Positions 18,380 to 32,200 are shown, numbered from the stretch's first letter. The stretch: 64,000 bases of DNA from Conexibacter sp. S30A1 (GCF_023330665.1 NZ_CP097127.1:3162001-3226000); one strand, 5' to 3'. Numbers and translations: made by a program. The notes: generated by a model from the sequence alone, not told the origin.

Positions 18380-19906
18380 AGGGCGCGCTACTTGTCGCAG
18401 GGACGCACTCGGATGCCGGCAAGTCGGTCGTGACCGCGGGCATCTGCCGCTGGCTGCACCGCCAGGGAGTGCGAGTCGCTCCGTTTAAGGCACAGAACAT
18501 GGCGCTCAATTCGGTTGTGACAGCGGGCGGTGCGGAGGTGGGACGCGCACAGGCGATGCAGGCCGCCGCCGCCGGAGCCGAGCTTGAGGCGGCGATGAAC
18601 CCGATACTGATCAAGCCCTCCGGCGAGCGTCACAGCCAGGTGATCGTGATGGGCGAGCCTTACACCGACGCGGACGCCCGAAGCTACAGGACGCTCAAGG
18701 ATGAGCTGCGGCCGATCGTCGCTAGCGCACTCGCAGACCTCAGATCGCGCTACGACGTCGTCGTCTGCGAGGGTGCCGGCAGCCCCGCCGAGATCAACCT
18801 GCGCGCGAGCGACCTCACCAACATGTGGCTCGCGCGCGAGGCCCAGCTGCCGACGCTGATCGTCGCCGACATCGATCGCGGCGGTGTCTTCGCATCGCTG
18901 TTCGGCACGCTCGCGCTGCTAGAACCCGACGACCAGGCCCACGTCGCCGGATTTGTGATCAACAAATTTAGGGGCGACCAGAGGATCCTCGCTCCGGGTC
19001 TCGACCAGCTGCAGCAGCTGAGTGGCCGCCCAACGCTAGGTGTGCTCCCGTTTGTCCAGGACCTCTGGCTCGACGTCGAGGACTCACTCGCACTGGATGC
19101 GGGCGGCGCCGCACCCGAGTCCGCGCCGCAGCCTGGCGGCGACACCCTTGATGTCGCCGTCGTGCGCCTACGGCACATCTCGAACTTCACCGACGCCGAC
19201 GCCCTGCGCGGCGAGCCCGGTGTACGCGTCCGCTTTACCAGATCGGCGGCCGACATCGAACGCGCCGACCTTGTCATTCTCCCTGGTACCAAGGCAACCG
19301 TTGAGGATCTGGAGCTGCTGCGCAACGCCGGGCTGGACACGGCCCTGGTCGCCAGGGCCGCGCTCGGCAAGCCAATCCTCGGGATCTGCGGCGGCTACCA
19401 GATCCTCGGCGAGCACATCCACGACGAGGTCGAATCCCGCCGCGGCAGCGTACCTGGACTCGGGCTGCTGCCCGTTACCACCAACTTCGCGGCGCAGAAG
19501 CTGCGTCGCCTGCGTTCCGGCAGCTCACCCTGGCTGAACTGCACAGCGGGTGGCTATGAGATCCGCCACGGCCAACCACGGCTCAACGGCGGCACCAACC
19601 TGCCGGCTCTGCTGATCGCCGACGACGGCGAACCAGATGGTGCCGTCAGCGATGCCGTGCTCGGCACCTCATGGCACGGCGTGCTGGAGCACGACGCTTT
19701 CCGTCGCGCACTTCTGGCTTGGGTCGCTGCGCGCAGCGGGCGGCGCTTCATCCCCGGGACCCAACCATTCGCCGACGTGCGCGCCAAGCGCCTGGATGTC
19801 CTCGGCGAGCTGATCGAGCAGCACCTGGACACCGCTGCTCTCAGCAGGCTGATCGACCAGGGCCTCGGCACACAACTCCCGACCATCACCACCGAGAAGA
19901 GGCAAC

Positions 19907-19932
<26 letters not shown>
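18376..19932 (+). CDS. cobQ: Cobyric acid synthase
   Basis: A 518-residue glutamine-dependent amidotransferase adding four amide groups to adenosylcobyrinic acid a,c-diamide. The N-terminal dethiobiotin-synthetase-like ATPase domain begins with the P-loop GTHSDAGKS (residues 9-17), followed by FKAQNMALNS. The C-terminal triad glutaminase has its nucleophile at C338 in LGICGGYQILG and a later catalytic histidine in SWHGVLEHD. The length is normal. The 3' end overlaps cobN by 26 bp. Confidence 0.95.
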
Positions 19933-23412
<3,480 letters not shown>

Positions 23413-23416
<4 letters not shown>

Positions 23417-25206
23417 GCACGACACCGCCGTTCCCGCTCTCGGCGATCGTCGGCCAGGAGCAGCTGCTAGAGGCGCTGCTGATTAACACTGTGTCTCCCG
23501 AGGCGGGAGGCGTCCTGGTTCGAGGTGATCGCGGCACCGCCAAGACAACAGCAGTGCGCGGACTGGCTTCGCTGCTTGCCCCCGCACCACTGGTGGAGCT
23601 GCCGCTCGGCGCCACCCTCGACAGGCTCGTCGGCTCACTGGACCTTGGGAGAGCCCTGGCTGGAGAACAGGTCGCCGAGACGGGCCTGCTCGCCAAGGCC
23701 GACGGCGGGATCCTCTACGTAGACGAGGTCAACCTGCTCGCTGACCACCTGGTCGACGCGCTGCTTGACGCTGCGGCGACCGGTGTGGTCCGCGTCGAGC
23801 GCGAGGCGATCTCACAGGTGAGCTCGGCTCGGTTTCTGCTCGTTGGAACGATGAACCCCGAGGAGGGCGAGCTGCGGCCGCAGCTGCTTGACCGCTTCGG
23901 GCTGGGCGTCGAGGTCGTGACGCCGACCGACCCCGCGGTGAGGGCGGAGATCGTCCGGCGTCGGCTTGCCTTTGAGCGGGATCCCGAGAGGTTTGTGGAG
24001 CGCTACGCCGAGGATGAGCTTGCACTCTCGGCCCGCATCGAAGAGGCACGCATGCGGGTCGCGCGGGTGGTGCTGCCGGAGCGCGAGCTGATGCGGATCA
24101 CCGGTGCCTGCGCCCAGCTCGGTGTCGATGGCATTCGTGGCGACATCGTCACCGCCAGCGCCGCGCGAGCACTGGCCGCGCTCGAGGGTCTCGATGAGGT
24201 CAACGAGGATCACGTTCTGCGCGCAGCGGCTCTGGCGCTCACGCATCGCCGCCGCCGGGACCCGCTCGAGAGTCACGCCCCGGATCCCGGAGAGCTCGAG
24301 CGCGCGCTGCGCGAGCACGGGGATCAGCCTGATGACGATGGGCCGCCCGACGGCGGCGGGTCACAACCATCTGGCCCCGACGGCGGCCCGCCGGACGGTG
24401 GTCCGGCGCAGGCGCACAACGGACCCTCGGGCGGTGGGATGGCGTCCGAGCGGGTCTCGGCGCCGCTGCCCTCGCGGATGCCGCGCCAGGCGATCACGCT
24501 TGACAGCCGCGGCCGCGGACCACTCGGTCGCACAGCACTGAGCGCGGGTCCACAGAGCGGGGCGATCGACAGTCGCGAAGCGCCCCCGGACTCAGAGGAT
24601 CTGGCGGTGGTCGCGAGTCTGCGTGCGCGTCTGCTGGGAGCTCCCGAAGGCTCGCTGCGCGAGCACGTCCGTGCCGGTCGCGAGTCCACCACGCTCTGCC
24701 TGATCGTTGACATCAGCGGCTCGATGGGAGCACGCAGACGGGTCGCACGCGTGAAGGGCGCGATGCTTGAGCTTCTGCGTGATGCCTACGCGCGACGGGA
24801 TCGCGTTGCGATCGTTGCGTTTCGGGACGCCGCAGCCGAGGTGGTGCTGCCCGCGGGTGCGCCGCTCGAACGAGCTGCGGCCGCGATCCGAGCCATGCCG
24901 ACCGGTGGTCGTACGCCGCTCGCGGAGGGGCTGTCCACGGCTGTGGCGCTGATCCGAGGAGAGCGCATGCGCGAGCCGGACCGGCGCGTCGTGGCGGTGC
25001 TGCTGACCGACGGACGCGCCGCAGATCCACACGGTGCCATCGCCCGAGCCGCGAAGGCGCTTGGCAAGGCCGCTGACCGGGTGTCGGTGGTCGACACCGA
25101 GGAAGGGAGCGTGCGGCTCGGGTTGGCCGCACGGATCGCGCTGGCCGCCGGTGGGGGCGTCCACCGCCTTACCGAAACGACACCGAACCGATGGAGAGCC
25201 GCATGA
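23413..25206 (+). CDS. Chelatase ATPase: fused ChlI (AAA+) - ChlD (VWA) subunit
   Basis: A 597-residue motor subunit for CobN. The N-terminal AAA+ module has Walker [10 protein letters not shown] (residues 38-46) and Walker [12 protein letters not shown] Pro/Gly/Asp-rich linker (about 295-345) follows. The C-terminal von Willebrand A domain carries a complete MIDAS motif DISGSMG starting at D433. This actinobacterial arrangement replaces the separate proteobacterial CobS and CobT chelatase proteins. GTG 23413 overlaps the cobN stop; longer upstream frames lie inside cobN and are rejected. Confidence 0.92.
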
Positions 25207-25838
25207 GCGATCGATCAGGCGAACCTGTGCCGGCAGGTGCCGCCGACCCGGCTGGCCGAGATATCGCCCCCGAGAGCGAGGATGCGGGCAGCGCCGAGAC
25301 AAGGCGCCGCAAGCCCCGGGATCGCGCGCTCGTCATCGTGCTGACCGGGCACGGCAAGGGAAAGTCCACCTCGGCCTTTGGGATGCTCATGCGCTCTTGG
25401 GCGCGCGGCTATCGCTGCGGGGTCTTCCAGTTCGTCAAGTCGGGCAAGTGGAAGGTCGGCGAGGCCAAGGCCGCCGAAGCTCTGGGCGGAATCGACTGGG
25501 AGAAGATGGGCGACGGCTGGTCGTGGCTCTCCAAGGACCTCGAGGAGTCAGCGGACCTCGCACGTGAGGGCTGGGCCTACGTCAAGCAGGCGATCGCCGA
25601 GGAACGCTACGAGTTTCTGCTGCTCGACGAGATCACCTATCCCATCAAGTGGGGCTGGATCGACCCCGATGATGTGGTCGCCACGCTTCGCGACCGGCCC
25701 GGCTTTCAGCACGTCGTGATCACGGGGCGCGACGCTGCTGCGCAGATCGTTGAGCTCGCCGACCTCGTCAGCGAGGTGACCAAGGTCAAGCATCCGATGG
25801 ACGCCGGGATCCGTGCGCAGCAGGGCATCGAGTGGTAG
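25203..25838 (+). CDS. cobO: Corrinoid adenosyltransferase (CobO/BtuR type)
   Basis: A 211-residue enzyme transferring the 5'-deoxyadenosyl group from ATP to cob(I)yrinic acid a,c-diamide. An N-terminal disordered segment of about 40 residues precedes the CobA-type P-loop GHGKGKST (residues 49-56). Further motifs are [27 protein letters not shown], and [19 protein letters not shown], with the terminal [16 protein letters not shown]. The ATG is part of an ATGA junction with the chelatase stop. Confidence 0.94.
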   Translation: MSDRSGEPVPAGAADPAGRDIAPESEDAGSAETRRRKPRDRALVIVLTGHGKGKSTSAFGMLMRSWARGYRCGVFQFVKSGKWKVGEAKAAEALGGIDWEKMGDGWSWLSKDLEESADLAREGWAYVKQAIAEERYEFLLLDEITYPIKWGWIDPDDVVATLRDRPGFQHVVITGRDAAAQIVELADLVSEVTKVKHPMDAGIRAQQGIEW

Positions 25839-26629
25839 ATGTTCTTGTGATCCTTGACGGTGCGTCCGAGGCCTGCGACGCGCCGAAGCCGACGCTCGAG
25901 GAGGCTCGCACACCCGCACTGGACGCCCTGAGGGCCAGCGGTAGCTACGACTGGATTGCGCTGCTCCCGCCTGAAGTGCCGGTCGGCTCAGAGACCGCGA
26001 TCGCGGCTTTGCTCGGCTGGATCCCGGACGGTCCGGTTGACCGCGGCGCGGTTGAGGCCGCAGCCCGTGGAATGCTTCTGGCGCCCGGCGAACATGCCTG
26101 GCGTGTCGACGTGGGGAGCAGGCCGCATCGTCACAAGCTCGTGATCGTCGCCAACGAGGAGCCCCGGATTGGCGGAGAGGTGCCGGTTCACATCTGGCCG
26201 CAGGGGGCGATTCCGCCGAAGATCCTGGACGAGTCCACCGTGGTAATCGGCGCGGTCGGCGCCGCAACCGGACTCGGGGGACTGATGGGGGCCAAGGTCG
26301 TGATACCGCCAGGGGCGACCGGTCGCCCGGATAGCGACCTGAGCGCCAAGCGAGTCGCGGCCGAGGCGGCGATCGCAGACGGCGTGAGCCACGTCGTCGT
26401 CCACGTCGGAGGGCCGGATGAGGCTTCCCACGACCGCGACCGCGCAGCCAAGATCGCGACGATCGAAGCGGCTGACCGCGAGCTGATCGGACCGCTGTAC
26501 GAAGCGGTGGCCGCTGCCGGTGGCAGCCTCAAGGTGTGCCCCGACCACGGCTGTGACCCCGCCACCGGGATGCACGTTGCCGGGCCGGTGCCGACCGTGA
26601 CCTGGAGCGCGACGATGGTGCCCCGATGA
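25832..26629 (+). CDS. ApgM-like alkaline-phosphatase-superfamily protein embedded in the cob operon
   Basis: A 265-residue protein resembling archaeal-type cofactor-independent phosphoglycerate mutase (ApgM), which is usually about 400 residues. Metal-site elements remain: VILDG at the N-terminus, the nucleophile serine S53 in VPVGSETAIAALLGW, VHVGGPDEASHD, and the C-terminal CPDHGCDPATGMH. The lid/insertion domain is short. It overlaps cobO by 7 bp and cobB by 4 bp, so it is an integral operon member. No standard B12 step is assigned to this family. A phosphatase or phosphomutase acting on a B12 precursor such as alpha-ribazole phosphate is possible but unproven. Confidence 0.7.
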   Translation: MVDVLVILDGASEACDAPKPTLEEARTPALDALRASGSYDWIALLPPEVPVGSETAIAALLGWIPDGPVDRGAVEAAARGMLLAPGEHAWRVDVGSRPHRHKLVIVANEEPRIGGEVPVHIWPQGAIPPKILDESTVVIGAVGAATGLGGLMGAKVVIPPGATGRPDSDLSAKRVAAEAAIADGVSHVVVHVGGPDEASHDRDRAAKIATIEAADRELIGPLYEAVAAAGGSLKVCPDHGCDPATGMHVAGPVPTVTWSATMVPR

Positions 26630-27999
26630 TCCCTCGACTGGTTATCGCCGCCGCCACATCGGGTGCCGGCAAGACGACTGTGGCCTCCGGACTGATCGGG
26701 GCGCTGCGCGCACGGGGCAGCGTGGTGCAGGGCTTCAAGGTCGGCCCCGACTACATCGACCCGAGCTACCATGCGCTCGCCTCAAGCCGTCCGGGACGCA
26801 ACCTGGATGCCTTCCTCAGTGGCCCCGACCTGATCGCACCGCTCTTCCGCCACGGCTCACAGGGGGCAGAGCTCGCGGTGATCGAGGGCGTCATGGGCCT
26901 TTTCGACGGCGCCTCCGGCAGAGGCGAGCTGGCCTCCACGGCGCACGTCGCCAAACTGCTCGAGGCTCCGGTCGTGCTGGTCGTCGACGGCTCCGCGATG
27001 GCCCGGTCTGCGGCCGCATTGATCCACGGGTTCCGCAGCTTCGACCCGCGGCTGAACGTAGCCGGGGTGATCTTCAACCGCGTCGGGTCTGACACCCACG
27101 AGCAGCTGCTGCGCGAGGCTGCAGCCGCAGTCCCCGGGGAGGCACTGCAGGTGCTCGGCGTGCTGCGTCGCGACCCCCGGCTCTCAGCACCCGAACGCCA
27201 TCTGGGCCTGACACCGGTCGTTGAGCGTGTGCCCCGTGCTCGCGAGTCCCTTGCGTCGCTGAGCGCCGCGGTCGCCGCTCAGGTTGACCTCGACGCTGTC
27301 CTGGCGCTGGCGCGTTCCGCACCCGAACTCCCTGGCGAGCGCTGGTCTCCCGAACAGGAAACGCAGGTGGCGGCACGCATCGCGATCGCGCACGGCCCAG
27401 CCTTCTCCTTTCACTATGAGGAGAACCTCGAGCTGCTCACGGCGGCCGGAGCCGAGCTCATTCCGTTTGACCCGACGGTCGACGAGACTCTGCCTGAAGG
27501 CACCGGCGGCCTGATTCTGGCCGGCGGCTTCCCGGAGGTCTACGGGGCGGAGCTTGCTGCGAACAGCTCGCTGCGCGCCGAGGTGGCGGAGCTCGCCGCC
27601 GCCGGCGCTCCGATCCTCGCCGAATGTGGCGGCCTGCTCTACCTGGTGCGCGAGCTCGACGAGAACCCGATGTGCGGCGTGCTGCCGCTCACAGCGCGGA
27701 TGACGGAGCGGCTGACCCTCGGCTACCGCGAGGCCACCGCTGCGACAGCGACACCATGGCTGGCTGCGAACACGACGCTCAGAGGGCATGAGTTCCACTA
27801 CACAAAGGTCGAACCGGCAACCGGTCAGGCCCCGACTCATGCCTGGAGGGTCAGCGCTCGTGGCAAGACCCGTCTTGACGGTGCTGTCGCCGGCGGCGTG
27901 CAGGCCGGCTACCTGCACGTCCACTGGGCCGCATACCCTCAGATTCCCGCCGCCTTCGTGGTGGCGGCGGCACGCGCTTCACGGACGGTCTCAGCGTGA
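26626..27999 (+). CDS. cobB: Hydrogenobyrinic acid a,c-diamide synthase
   Basis: A 457-residue glutamine-dependent a,c-diamide synthase (CobB/CbiA). The N-terminal ATPase domain has the P-loop TSGAGKTT (about residues 11-18), then FKVGPDYIDPSYH and EGVMGLFDG. The C-terminal glutaminase has its nucleophile at C334 in ILAECGGLLYL and the histidine stretch GHEFHYTKVE. It supplies the substrate for CobN. It begins at an ATGA junction with the ApgM-like gene and ends at a GTGA junction with the next gene. Confidence 0.95.
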   Translation: MIPRLVIAAATSGAGKTTVASGLIGALRARGSVVQGFKVGPDYIDPSYHALASSRPGRNLDAFLSGPDLIAPLFRHGSQGAELAVIEGVMGLFDGASGRGELASTAHVAKLLEAPVVLVVDGSAMARSAAALIHGFRSFDPRLNVAGVIFNRVGSDTHEQLLREAAAAVPGEALQVLGVLRRDPRLSAPERHLGLTPVVERVPRARESLASLSAAVAAQVDLDAVLALARSAPELPGERWSPEQETQVAARIAIAHGPAFSFHYEENLELLTAAGAELIPFDPTVDETLPEGTGGLILAGGFPEVYGAELAANSSLRAEVAELAAAGAPILAECGGLLYLVRELDENPMCGVLPLTARMTERLTLGYREATAATATPWLAANTTLRGHEFHYTKVEPATGQAPTHAWRVSARGKTRLDGAVAGGVQAGYLHVHWAAYPQIPAAFVVAAARASRTVSA

Positions 28000-29498
28000 G
28001 CCTGACGCTCGTGCTCGGCGGAACCCGCTCCGGCAAGAGTGCGCACGCCGAGGCGCTCGCGACCGATACGAGCCGGCCGGTGCGGTATGTCGCCACCGCC
28101 GATCCGGCCGATGTCACCATGGCGAGCCGGATCGCGGCCCATGTCAGCCGACGTCCGCCAGAGTGGGAGACGGTACTCGCGCAGGATGACCTCGCTGCAA
28201 CCGTGATCAGCGACGGTGTGACGCTGATCGACGGCCTTGGCACCTGGCTTGCGGGTGGCCGGTTCGAGTCGGCCCCGCCGGCGATCGCAAAGTTGATCGC
28301 GGCGAGCGCGGTGGCCGAGGTGATCGTGGTTGCGGAGCAGGCGGGGGAGGGGTTACTGCCGACTGATCATCTCGCCCGTGCCTGGCTGGACGCGCTCGGC
28401 GAGGCGGTTCAGCTCCTATCAGCCGCCGCTGATCGCGTCGTCTACGTCGTCGCCGGCCGCCCACTGACGCTACCGCCACCCAGCCGACACGCCCCGTCGC
28501 CAACGACCGTGGCTGACCAGCCCGACCTGCGTCATCACGGTGACCGCGATGTCCGGCCCGGCGACACGGATCACGCCGTAAACGTCCTGGCCGGTGGTCC
28601 GCCCGACTGGCTGCGGGCGGTGTTGCTCGATGCGCTGAACTCTGCCTCGAGCCGCTATCCCGACGAGGAGGCGGCGACCGCCGCCATCGCAGCCATGCAC
28701 GATCGTGAGCCTGCCGAGGTCGTGATCACAAACGGCGCGGCCGAGGCGCTCTGGCTGCTCGGCCCCGCACTGAGGCCGCGTCATGTGGCGCTGATCCAGC
28801 CAGGATTCACCGAGACCGAGGCAGCTCTGCGCATGCACGGAATCCAGCTCGAGCGCATATTCGAACCAGATGGCCGCACGGTGACCGCTGACCTGGTGGT
28901 GGTCACCAACCCCACCTCGCCCGACGGCCGACTGCGCACAATGGCTGAGGTCCTCGCGCTGCAGGGACACGACACGATCCTCGTTGTCGACGAGGCGTTC
29001 ATGTCCATGGTCCCCGGCGAACCCGGGTCACTGGTCAGAGAGCGCCTCAAGGGAGTGATCGTGGTCCGCAGCCTCACCAAGCTGCTATCCGTGCCTGGCC
29101 TGCGAGCCGGATACGCGCTGGCGCCGGTGCCGCTTGCTAACGCCATACGTGCGGTGCGGCCGCCCTGGTCGGTCAACGCGCTCGCCCTCGCAGCGCTCCA
29201 GGCGGCCGCCTCGCACCCAGCCGAGATGGCTGAGCTCGCCCGTCGCGCGGCCGCTGAGCGGGAGGATCTCCAAGCCCGCCTCGAGGCGCTTCCCGTTCGC
29301 GTCTGGCCATCGGCTACAAATTTCGTGCTGATCGAAGTTCCCAACGGGCCCAGGCTGGTCGATGCGCTGCGGGCACGGAGGATCGCCGTCAGATCCGCCG
29401 GCACCTTCCCGGGCTTCACGCCCAACCACATCAGGCTGACCGCACGCGACGCTGAGACCAACCGGGAGCTTGTGCTGGCGCTCGGAGACGCCCTATGA
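27996..29498 (+). CDS. cobU-cobC: Fusion CobU (adenosylcobinamide kinase/guanylyltransferase) - CobC (threonine-phosphate decarboxylase)
   Basis: A 500-residue two-domain protein. Residues 1-~165 are CobU/CobP: P-loop GGTRSGKS (8-15), VRYVATADPAD, LIDGLGTWLA. Residues ~185-500 are a fold-type I PLP enzyme like CobC of Pseudomonas (CobD of Salmonella), which makes (R)-1-aminopropan-2-ol phosphate. Motifs are NVLAGGPPDW, VVVTNPTSPDGR, VVDEAFMSM, and the PLP lysine K362 in RSLTKLLSVPGLRAGYA. Both sites look intact. The two activities act on either side of CobD, so the fusion joins steps of nucleotide-loop assembly. GTG start at the GTGA junction. Confidence 0.92.
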   Translation: MSLTLVLGGTRSGKSAHAEALATDTSRPVRYVATADPADVTMASRIAAHVSRRPPEWETVLAQDDLAATVISDGVTLIDGLGTWLAGGRFESAPPAIAKLIAASAVAEVIVVAEQAGEGLLPTDHLARAWLDALGEAVQLLSAAADRVVYVVAGRPLTLPPPSRHAPSPTTVADQPDLRHHGDRDVRPGDTDHAVNVLAGGPPDWLRAVLLDALNSASSRYPDEEAATAAIAAMHDREPAEVVITNGAAEALWLLGPALRPRHVALIQPGFTETEAALRMHGIQLERIFEPDGRTVTADLVVVTNPTSPDGRLRTMAEVLALQGHDTILVVDEAFMSMVPGEPGSLVRERLKGVIVVRSLTKLLSVPGLRAGYALAPVPLANAIRAVRPPWSVNALALAALQAAASHPAEMAELARRAAAEREDLQARLEALPVRVWPSATNFVLIEVPNGPRLVDALRARRIAVRSAGTFPGFTPNHIRLTARDAETNRELVLALGDAL

Positions 29499-30709
29499 GC
29501 ATCACCGTGGTTGGGATCGGAGCCGACGGTTGGGTCGGACTCAGCGACACCGCGCGCGCGGCGATCCTCCAAGCCGACGAGGTGATCGGATCAGCGCGCC
29601 AGCTCGCGATGCTGCCGTCCGAAGGACCGACACAGCGTGTCCTCCCATCGCCACTCGGGCCGTTTCTTGACGGGCTCAACGCTGCGGACGAACGTAGGCT
29701 GTGCATCCTGGCCAGCGGCGATCCGATGCTTCACGGCATCGGCGCAAGCATCGCGCGCCGGCTGGGTGAGGACGCCTTCGACGCAGGTCGCCTTGCTGTG
29801 CTCAGCCACCCCTCGGCCCTGGCGCTGGCATGTGCACGGCTCGGCTGGCCAGAGGCAGACGTGACCGTCGTCTCGACGGTCACGACACCGCTCAGCGCGG
29901 TCAACCGTGCGCTCCAGCCAGGTCGACGGCTCATCGTCTACGTGCACGGCCAGGACGGTGCCGCGGAGCTGGCACGAACGGTCACAGACAGCGGCTTTGG
30001 CCCCAGCGACTTCATCGTCCTGGAACAGCTTGGTGGACCCGACGAACTGGTGTACCGGAGCACCGCCGCCGCCTGGGGAACCCGCGAGAGCGGTCCGCTC
30101 GTGGCCGTGGCGATCCGCTGCGTGGCCGCGGCGGACACGCCACTGCTGCCGGTGATACCGGGCCTACCGGATGCCGCCTATGAGCACGACGGCGCGCTCA
30201 CCAAACGCCATGTCCGCGCCGCCACGCTCGCCGCGCTGGCGCCAACGCCCGGAGCGCTGCTCTGGGATGTCGGTGCCGGAAGCGGCTCGATCGGTATCGA
30301 ATGGCTGCGCTGCGAGCCAACCGCCCACGCCTGCGCGATTGAGTCTCGCGCCGATCGCTCCGAGCGGATCGCCCGTAACGCAGCCGCGCTGGGAGTGCCC
30401 CAGCTCCGCCTGGTCACTGGCGAGGCTCCGCAGGCGCTCACTGACCTCGCGGCGCCAGACGCGGTCTTCGTCGGTGGCGGTCTCACCGATGAGGTGATCG
30501 ACACGGCCTGGGATGCTCTTCGCGCCGGTGGCCGTCTCGTCGCCAACGCCGTCACCGCCGAGGGGGAGCAGCTGCTGCTGGGAGCCGCCGGCCGCCACCG
30601 AGGCGAGCTTGTCAAGTTATCGGTCTCTCAGCTCGAGCCGCTCGGCCGTTTCAGTGCCTGGCGGCCGGCGCTGCCGATCGTTCAGTGGTCAACCCGGAAG
30701 CCCGCATGA
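29495..30709 (+). CDS. cobL: Precorrin-6Y C5,15-methyltransferase (decarboxylating), CbiE-CbiT fusion
   Basis: A 404-residue bifunctional SAM enzyme. The N-terminal CbiE-like tetrapyrrole methylase domain (VVGIGADGW, LASGDPMLHGIG) occupies about residues 1-200. The C-terminal CbiT-like class I methyltransferase has the SAM motif DVGAGSGSIGIEWLR at about residues 258-272, preceded by the TKRHVRAATLA segment. It methylates C5 and C15 and decarboxylates the acetate chain of dihydroprecorrin-6. It overlaps both neighbours by 4 bp. Confidence 0.94.
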   Translation: MSITVVGIGADGWVGLSDTARAAILQADEVIGSARQLAMLPSEGPTQRVLPSPLGPFLDGLNAADERRLCILASGDPMLHGIGASIARRLGEDAFDAGRLAVLSHPSALALACARLGWPEADVTVVSTVTTPLSAVNRALQPGRRLIVYVHGQDGAAELARTVTDSGFGPSDFIVLEQLGGPDELVYRSTAAAWGTRESGPLVAVAIRCVAAADTPLLPVIPGLPDAAYEHDGALTKRHVRAATLAALAPTPGALLWDVGAGSGSIGIEWLRCEPTAHACAIESRADRSERIARNAAALGVPQLRLVTGEAPQALTDLAAPDAVFVGGGLTDEVIDTAWDALRAGGRLVANAVTAEGEQLLLGAAGRHRGELVKLSVSQLEPLGRFSAWRPALPIVQWSTRKPA

Positions 30710-31452
30710 CGATCCACTTCATCGGAGCTGGACCGGGGGCAGGCGATCTGATCACGCTCCGCGCCCAACGCCTGATCGCCTCCTCGCCAGTCTGCGTCTA
30801 CGCCGGAGCGCTCGTCTCGCCCGAGGTGCTCGGTCACTGTCCGGCGGGCGCGAGACTCATCGACAGCCAAGGTCTCAACCTCGACCAGATTCTTTCCGAG
30901 TTCGAGTTTGCGCACGCCCGCGGTGAAGATGTCGCGAGGCTCCACTCCGGAGACCTATCGATCTACAGTGCGGTTGCTGAGCAGACCCGCAGGCTCGACG
31001 AGCGCGGCATCCCCTGGGATATGACCCCGGGCGTGCCCGCCTTTGCCGCCGCCGCGGCGGCGCTTGCGCGTGAGCTGACCGTGCCGGAGGTCGCTCAGAC
31101 CGTGATTCTCACGCGCCATGGCGCGCGCGCCTCGGCGCTTCCACCGGGCGAGGAACTTGACCTGCTGGCGAGCCATGGCACGACGCTCGTGATCCATCTG
31201 GGAGCGCAGGCTATTGACCAGATCGCCAGCACACTTGCAGAGCACTACGGCTCCGCCTGCCCCGCCGCTGTCGCGGTGCGGGTGAGTCACTCAGACGAGC
31301 AGCTTATCCGCGGCACGCTCGACACAATCGCCGCCCAAACGCACGCCACCGGAATCAAACGGAGTGCCATCATCATCGTCGGGCCGGCGCTCACGGCTTC
31401 GGGCTTTCGAGACAGTCACCTCTATTCGGCCGCACGCGAGCGCAGCAGATAG
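30706..31452 (+). CDS. cobM: Precorrin-4 C11-methyltransferase
   Basis: A 248-residue tetrapyrrole methylase converting precorrin-4 to precorrin-5. Motifs are IHFIGAGPGAGDLITLRA at the N-terminus, CVYAGALVSPEVL, RLHSGDLSIYSAVAEQ, the central DMTPGVPAFAAAAAAL, and TVILTRHGAR. ATG 30706 (ATGA junction with cobL) is chosen over a frame seven codons upstream. It is the last gene of the rightward operon. Its 3' end overlaps the convergent cobF by 31 bp. Confidence 0.94.
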   Translation: MTIHFIGAGPGAGDLITLRAQRLIASSPVCVYAGALVSPEVLGHCPAGARLIDSQGLNLDQILSEFEFAHARGEDVARLHSGDLSIYSAVAEQTRRLDERGIPWDMTPGVPAFAAAAAALARELTVPEVAQTVILTRHGARASALPPGEELDLLASHGTTLVIHLGAQAIDQIASTLAEHYGSACPAAVAVRVSHSDEQLIRGTLDTIAAQTHATGIKRSAIIIVGPALTASGFRDSHLYSAARERSR

Positions 31453-32186
31453 GTGTCCATGATCCAGCCCTTGCGTTCACGCGCAGCCTCACGCAGCCGG
31501 TCAATCTCGTCGGCCACGTCGATCAGCCGACCGGCGACCAACAGCTCATCTGGGGTGCCGAGATACGCGCCCCAGTAGACATCGAGAGGGTCGTCGAGTA
31601 CGGCACGGTACGCACCTTTGCCGTCGAGCATCACCACGACGTCCGTCGCTCCCGCCGGCCAGCCGGTGGCACTCAGCAGCCGGCCCGTGGTGATCTGAAC
31701 CGCACCGGCCACACGGTTGAGCGGAATCCGGTGTGCGGCGGTCAGCGCCTGCACACTGCTGATGCCAGGGATGACCGCGTACTCAAAGCTCAAGTCGCCC
31801 TGTGCGAGGAGCTCATCCAGGACCGCGATCGTGGAGTCATACAGCGACGGATCGCCCCAGACCAAAAACGCACCGGACTCACCGTCCGCCAGATCGGTGG
31901 TGATCGCCCGCCTCCATGCGTCCGCCCGGCCCGTGCGCCAGTCCCGGACCGCCTGCGCGTAGGCGGTTGCGCCTCTGTCGCGTGCCGGCTCATCCACGCG
32001 TACACGTCGCGGTCCCGGCTGACGCTCCACAAAGCGCTCAAGCAGCGCAACGCGCGCCCTATTGAGCTCGGTCGTCGCCCGCTCCAGCTCGAAGATCACG
32101 TCGACCTCGTTGAGCGCCCGGATCGCCGCGATGGTGATCTGCTCGGGATCACCTGTGCCGACACCCACCGCGAGGATGCGTCTCAT
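31422..32186 (-). CDS. cobF: Precorrin-6A synthase (deacetylating)
   Basis: A 254-residue methylase of the CobF family, which adds the C1 methyl group and removes the acetyl group of precorrin-5. It is diagnostic for the aerobic pathway. The N-terminus has ILAVGVGTGDPEQITIAAIR. The middle has VWGDPSLYDSTIAVLDELLAQ (in part), VIPGISSVQALTAAHRI, and the C-terminal YWGAYLGTPDELLVAGRL. Start ATG 32186 is followed on the other strand after 14 bp by cobK, so its promoter must lie inside cobK. Confidence 0.93.
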   Translation of the reverse strand: MRRILAVGVGTGDPEQITIAAIRALNEVDVIFELERATTELNRARVALLERFVERQPGPRRVRVDEPARDRGATAYAQAVRDWRTGRADAWRRAITTDLADGESGAFLVWGDPSLYDSTIAVLDELLAQGDLSFEYAVIPGISSVQALTAAHRIPLNRVAGAVQITTGRLLSATGWPAGATDVVVMLDGKGAYRAVLDDPLDVYWGAYLGTPDELLVAGRLIDVADEIDRLREAARERKGWIMDTYLLRSRAAE

Positions 32187-32200
32187 ATGGGCCGGCCTCG

